Origin: Tetrahymena elliotti 4EA
Lineage: Eukaryota > Ciliophora > Oligohymenophorea > Hymenostomatida > Tetrahymenidae
Assembly: GCA_000231825.2 (NCBI GenBank)
Contig: JH720319.1
Span: forward strand, 496,001-560,000
DNA length: 64,000 nt
Direction of reading: 5' to 3'
Part shown: piece by piece, positions 61,838 through 64,000 of the stretch
How the letters are laid out: every line of letters starts with the position of its first letter
Position numbering within the stretch: position 1 is the stretch's first letter
Position numbers and translations under genes: made by a program
The notes under the pieces: generated by a model
Databases searched by the model: none
The model's input: only the letters and a program-made list of their open reading frames with translations
What the model was told of the DNA's origin: nothing

Positions 61838-63406
61838 ATGGAGTAGAACTAAAATTAGTAGTAAATTGATACTTGGGTTGATGAATAAAATAAGTTAAAA
61901 TAGATGCAATCTAATAAAGTTGGTTCTGAAACAACAATCGATCATAATACTAAAAAAATTAATCCTAGTGATAGCTAAGAATAAAGGCATCGCTCAACTG
62001 GATCAATTATTTTCAAAGTAGTAATAGCAAGTATAGGTTTCTTTTTCTTTGGCTACTAACAGGGTATTCTGAACTTGTCTCTTAAGACCTTAAATGTAGT
62101 ATTTTCTATTCACAAAGATGAATAGAAATTTTATGAAGGTTTAATGTCATGTCTTTCTCCTATTGGAGCTATAATAGGTTGTGTAATTTCAATATATCTA
62201 GTTAAGAGTTATCCCCGTATTAGTAGCTTCTTTATCATTGACATGATCTCTTTGTTAGGGTCAATAATATCAGTTATTTCTTCCAAGGTTTATGTATTTA
62301 TGCTTGGAAGACTTATAAGTGGATTAGGTGTTGGAATTAATTCAGCTCTTGTACCTTAATATGTGAATGAAATATCGCCATCAGCTTTGAAAGGTATTAC
62401 AGGATGTCTCCTTTCTGTACTTTGTGGTTTAGGATTATCTGTTAGTAACATCTAGTCTCTAGGATATGAAGATGACCCTATTTAAAATGAAGAATAAGGC
62501 AATTTCTGGAGATTTGCTTTTATTTTTCCTGGTGCTTTGACATTATTGAGGTCAATCATTTTCTTTTTTTTTATTAAAAACGATACAGCTTCTTACTTTA
62601 TGATTAAAGAAGATAGAGCTTAAGCAGAGATAGTATTAAAGGATATTTACAAAGCAAAGTATGTTGAAGAAGAGATTTAAAATATTGCTTAGGAAATTGA
62701 AACTTAAAAACAAGGTTTAAAGTATTGGAAAGATTTATTATCATAATAATATTTTAATAGAGTTAAAGTGGGAGTCTTTCTCTAATTCTTACAGTAATTC
62801 AGTGGAATTAATGTTGTTGTTTTTTACTCAGGAAAGATTTTTGAAGAAGTAGTTGATGATTCTACAATAGTCTTTGTTTTGGCTTTAATGACAAATGTTC
62901 TTTAGATGGTATGTGCATTCATTTCTGCTTATTTTAGCACAAGATATGGCAGACGTAGCATCCTTTTAATTGGTGACATTGCTTGTTTCTTTTTCTTGTT
63001 AGTTTTTGGAATAGTTTCTCTTATTAAAAATTATGAAGCAGGAAACAGAGACATAGCTAATCCTATTGTAATTATATGTGTTTTTGGTTACATGTTTTCT
63101 TTTGGTATATCCCTTGGGCCTATTGTATGGGCATACAACTCAGAAATTCTTCCCGAAAAAGGACTTTCTGTAGCTACGATAACTAATTGGTCAAGTTCTA
63201 TAATAATAATTTTCTTTTTCCCTATGGCAATTAACGTGATGCCAGTAGGGTACATATTTTTCTTTTTCTCATTTTGGTGCTTTATAGGAATGATTTTTAT
63301 AAAGTTAAAGGTCTTTGAAACTAAAAACCTTACTTCTTAAGAAATTGAAATGATGTATAACCCTGTAAATTAAAAGTAATTACAGCAAATATAAAAGAAT
63401 TCTTGA
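61838..63406 (+). CDS. MFS sugar transporter
   Basis: A single frame of 523 codons (ATG 61838, TGA 63404-63406), 522 residues, no intron. Twelve hydrophobic segments fit the sugar-porter family of the major facilitator superfamily. Signatures seen in order: GRLISGLGVG with VPQYVNEISP (TM4-5 region), the QFLQQFSGINVVVFYSG motif of TM7, a RYGRRS loop motif between TM8 and TM9, and GPIVWAYNSEILPEKG at TM10. The corresponding first-half loop motif (normally DxxGRR) is degenerate (VKSYPRI). Likely hexose or related uptake by proton symport or facilitation across plasma or vacuolar membrane; the substrate cannot be read. A second ATG (residue 24) is a possible start. Confidence 0.88.
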
Positions 63407-63747
63407 TTAAAAATTAGATAATTTAACTGAAAATTATAATTTACTCTATATTCGGAGTAATAAAAAGAATTCAAACATATTTTTTAATCTATTCATTATA
63501 TTTGTTATAATAAATTTATTTTAAGGTTAAAACATTTTATGTCAAAAATTAATGATTTTCTAAATTGTAAATATCAACTAAGCATTTCAGTTATCTTACA
63601 AATTTTATCAACAAAAAAAAATTAGTTTATGAAAGTCATAAAGTCATGTAAATGTGTAACATACAACTTTTAAATTACTTATATTTTAACTCAAACATAT
63701 CATTTAAAATTAAATATATTTATATAGTATTGAGTCCTAAGACTAGG
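63407..63747. other. Convergent intergenic spacer
   Basis: AT-rich DNA between the transporter 3' end and the presumed 3' end of a minus-strand gene. Nothing recognised. Confidence 0.5.
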
Positions 63748-63999
63748 TCATTTAGGATTTTATGACTCTAGCAGCACAAATTAATTATTGTAATCTATTA
63801 ATATTATTTGTGCATTTGTGTTATTAAATGATCTATCTCCATATATATAAATATTAGAGTAGATACATATTTTGATACAATTTTGAACTTGTTTTGTAGA
63901 AAGATCTTGAATAATTATTTATTAATTTTGAGTATTAGTCTGATGTAAAAAACTAGATAACTCATACAAATTAAAATAGAATTTGTTTTTAAGAATAGA
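63748..63999 (-). CDS. Possible 3' end of a minus-strand gene (partial)
   Basis: From 63999 leftward one minus-strand frame stays open for 83 codons to TGA 63750-63748. It contains mixed, protein-like sequence (FNLYELSSFLHQ, QDLSTKQVQNCIKICIY, IYIYGDRSFNN, LIDYNNQFVLLESQNPK), with several TAA/TAG Gln codons. The other minus frame checked closes early. The start is outside the window, and a frame of this length could still be chance. Confidence 0.45.
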
Positions 64000-64000
64000 A

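Overview
The window looks like a macronuclear chromosome segment of an oligohymenophorean ciliate, most probably Tetrahymena or a close relative. It is very AT-rich. Every long gene reads through many in-frame TAA and TAG codons (glutamine in this code) and stops only at TGA, and short AT-rich GT..AG introns (about 50-250 nt) interrupt the genes. Because TAA and TAG are sense codons, a standard-code reading breaks the real genes into pieces. The models here were built by reading with TGA as the only stop and checking that exon phases match across each intron.

Left end (1-3.6 kb): the 3' end of a glutamine-rich gene and one complete low-complexity gene, both on + and of unknown function. 4.3-15.8 kb: a minus-strand tandem array of zinc-less MDR oxidoreductases (quinone/enoyl reductase-like). 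Five copies are intact, one is a recent pseudogene, and one is a 111-bp relic of a 3' end. 17.6-20.4 kb (-): one protein joining a B-box-like zinc finger, a coiled coil and a seven-bladed WD40 propeller. 22.0-32.0 kb (+): a 16-exon gene for a roughly 3000-residue protein with an IQ motif and a C-terminal region resembling the centrosomal protein CEP350, so probably a basal-body or cytoskeletal scaffold.

33.0-55.5 kb (+): the most striking part, five head-to-tail paralogous potassium channels of the EAG/HCN/CNG type. Each has a TVGYGD filter, a C-linker interrupted by one intron at the same codon and phase, and a cyclic-nucleotide-binding-like domain. Directly after that domain all five carry a perfect CCHC zinc knuckle, then a CxxC motif, and far downstream a conserved C-terminal block (FDxFxGxFEK ... 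YxPLxNY) that I do not recognise. Three of the five have lost the arginine that normally contacts the cyclic-nucleotide phosphate. This may be an undescribed channel architecture.

56.2-58.0 kb (-): an intronless ciliate-type membrane protein of unknown function. 58-61.8 kb: a long divergent spacer with about five copies of a 255-336 bp tandem repeat. 61.8-63.4 kb (+): an MFS sugar transporter. The right edge holds a probable 3' end of a minus-strand gene.

The two tandem families (oxidoreductases and channels) show local duplication with birth and death of copies. Nothing in the sequence links them functionally. No tRNA, rRNA, telomere, transposon or CRISPR array was seen.
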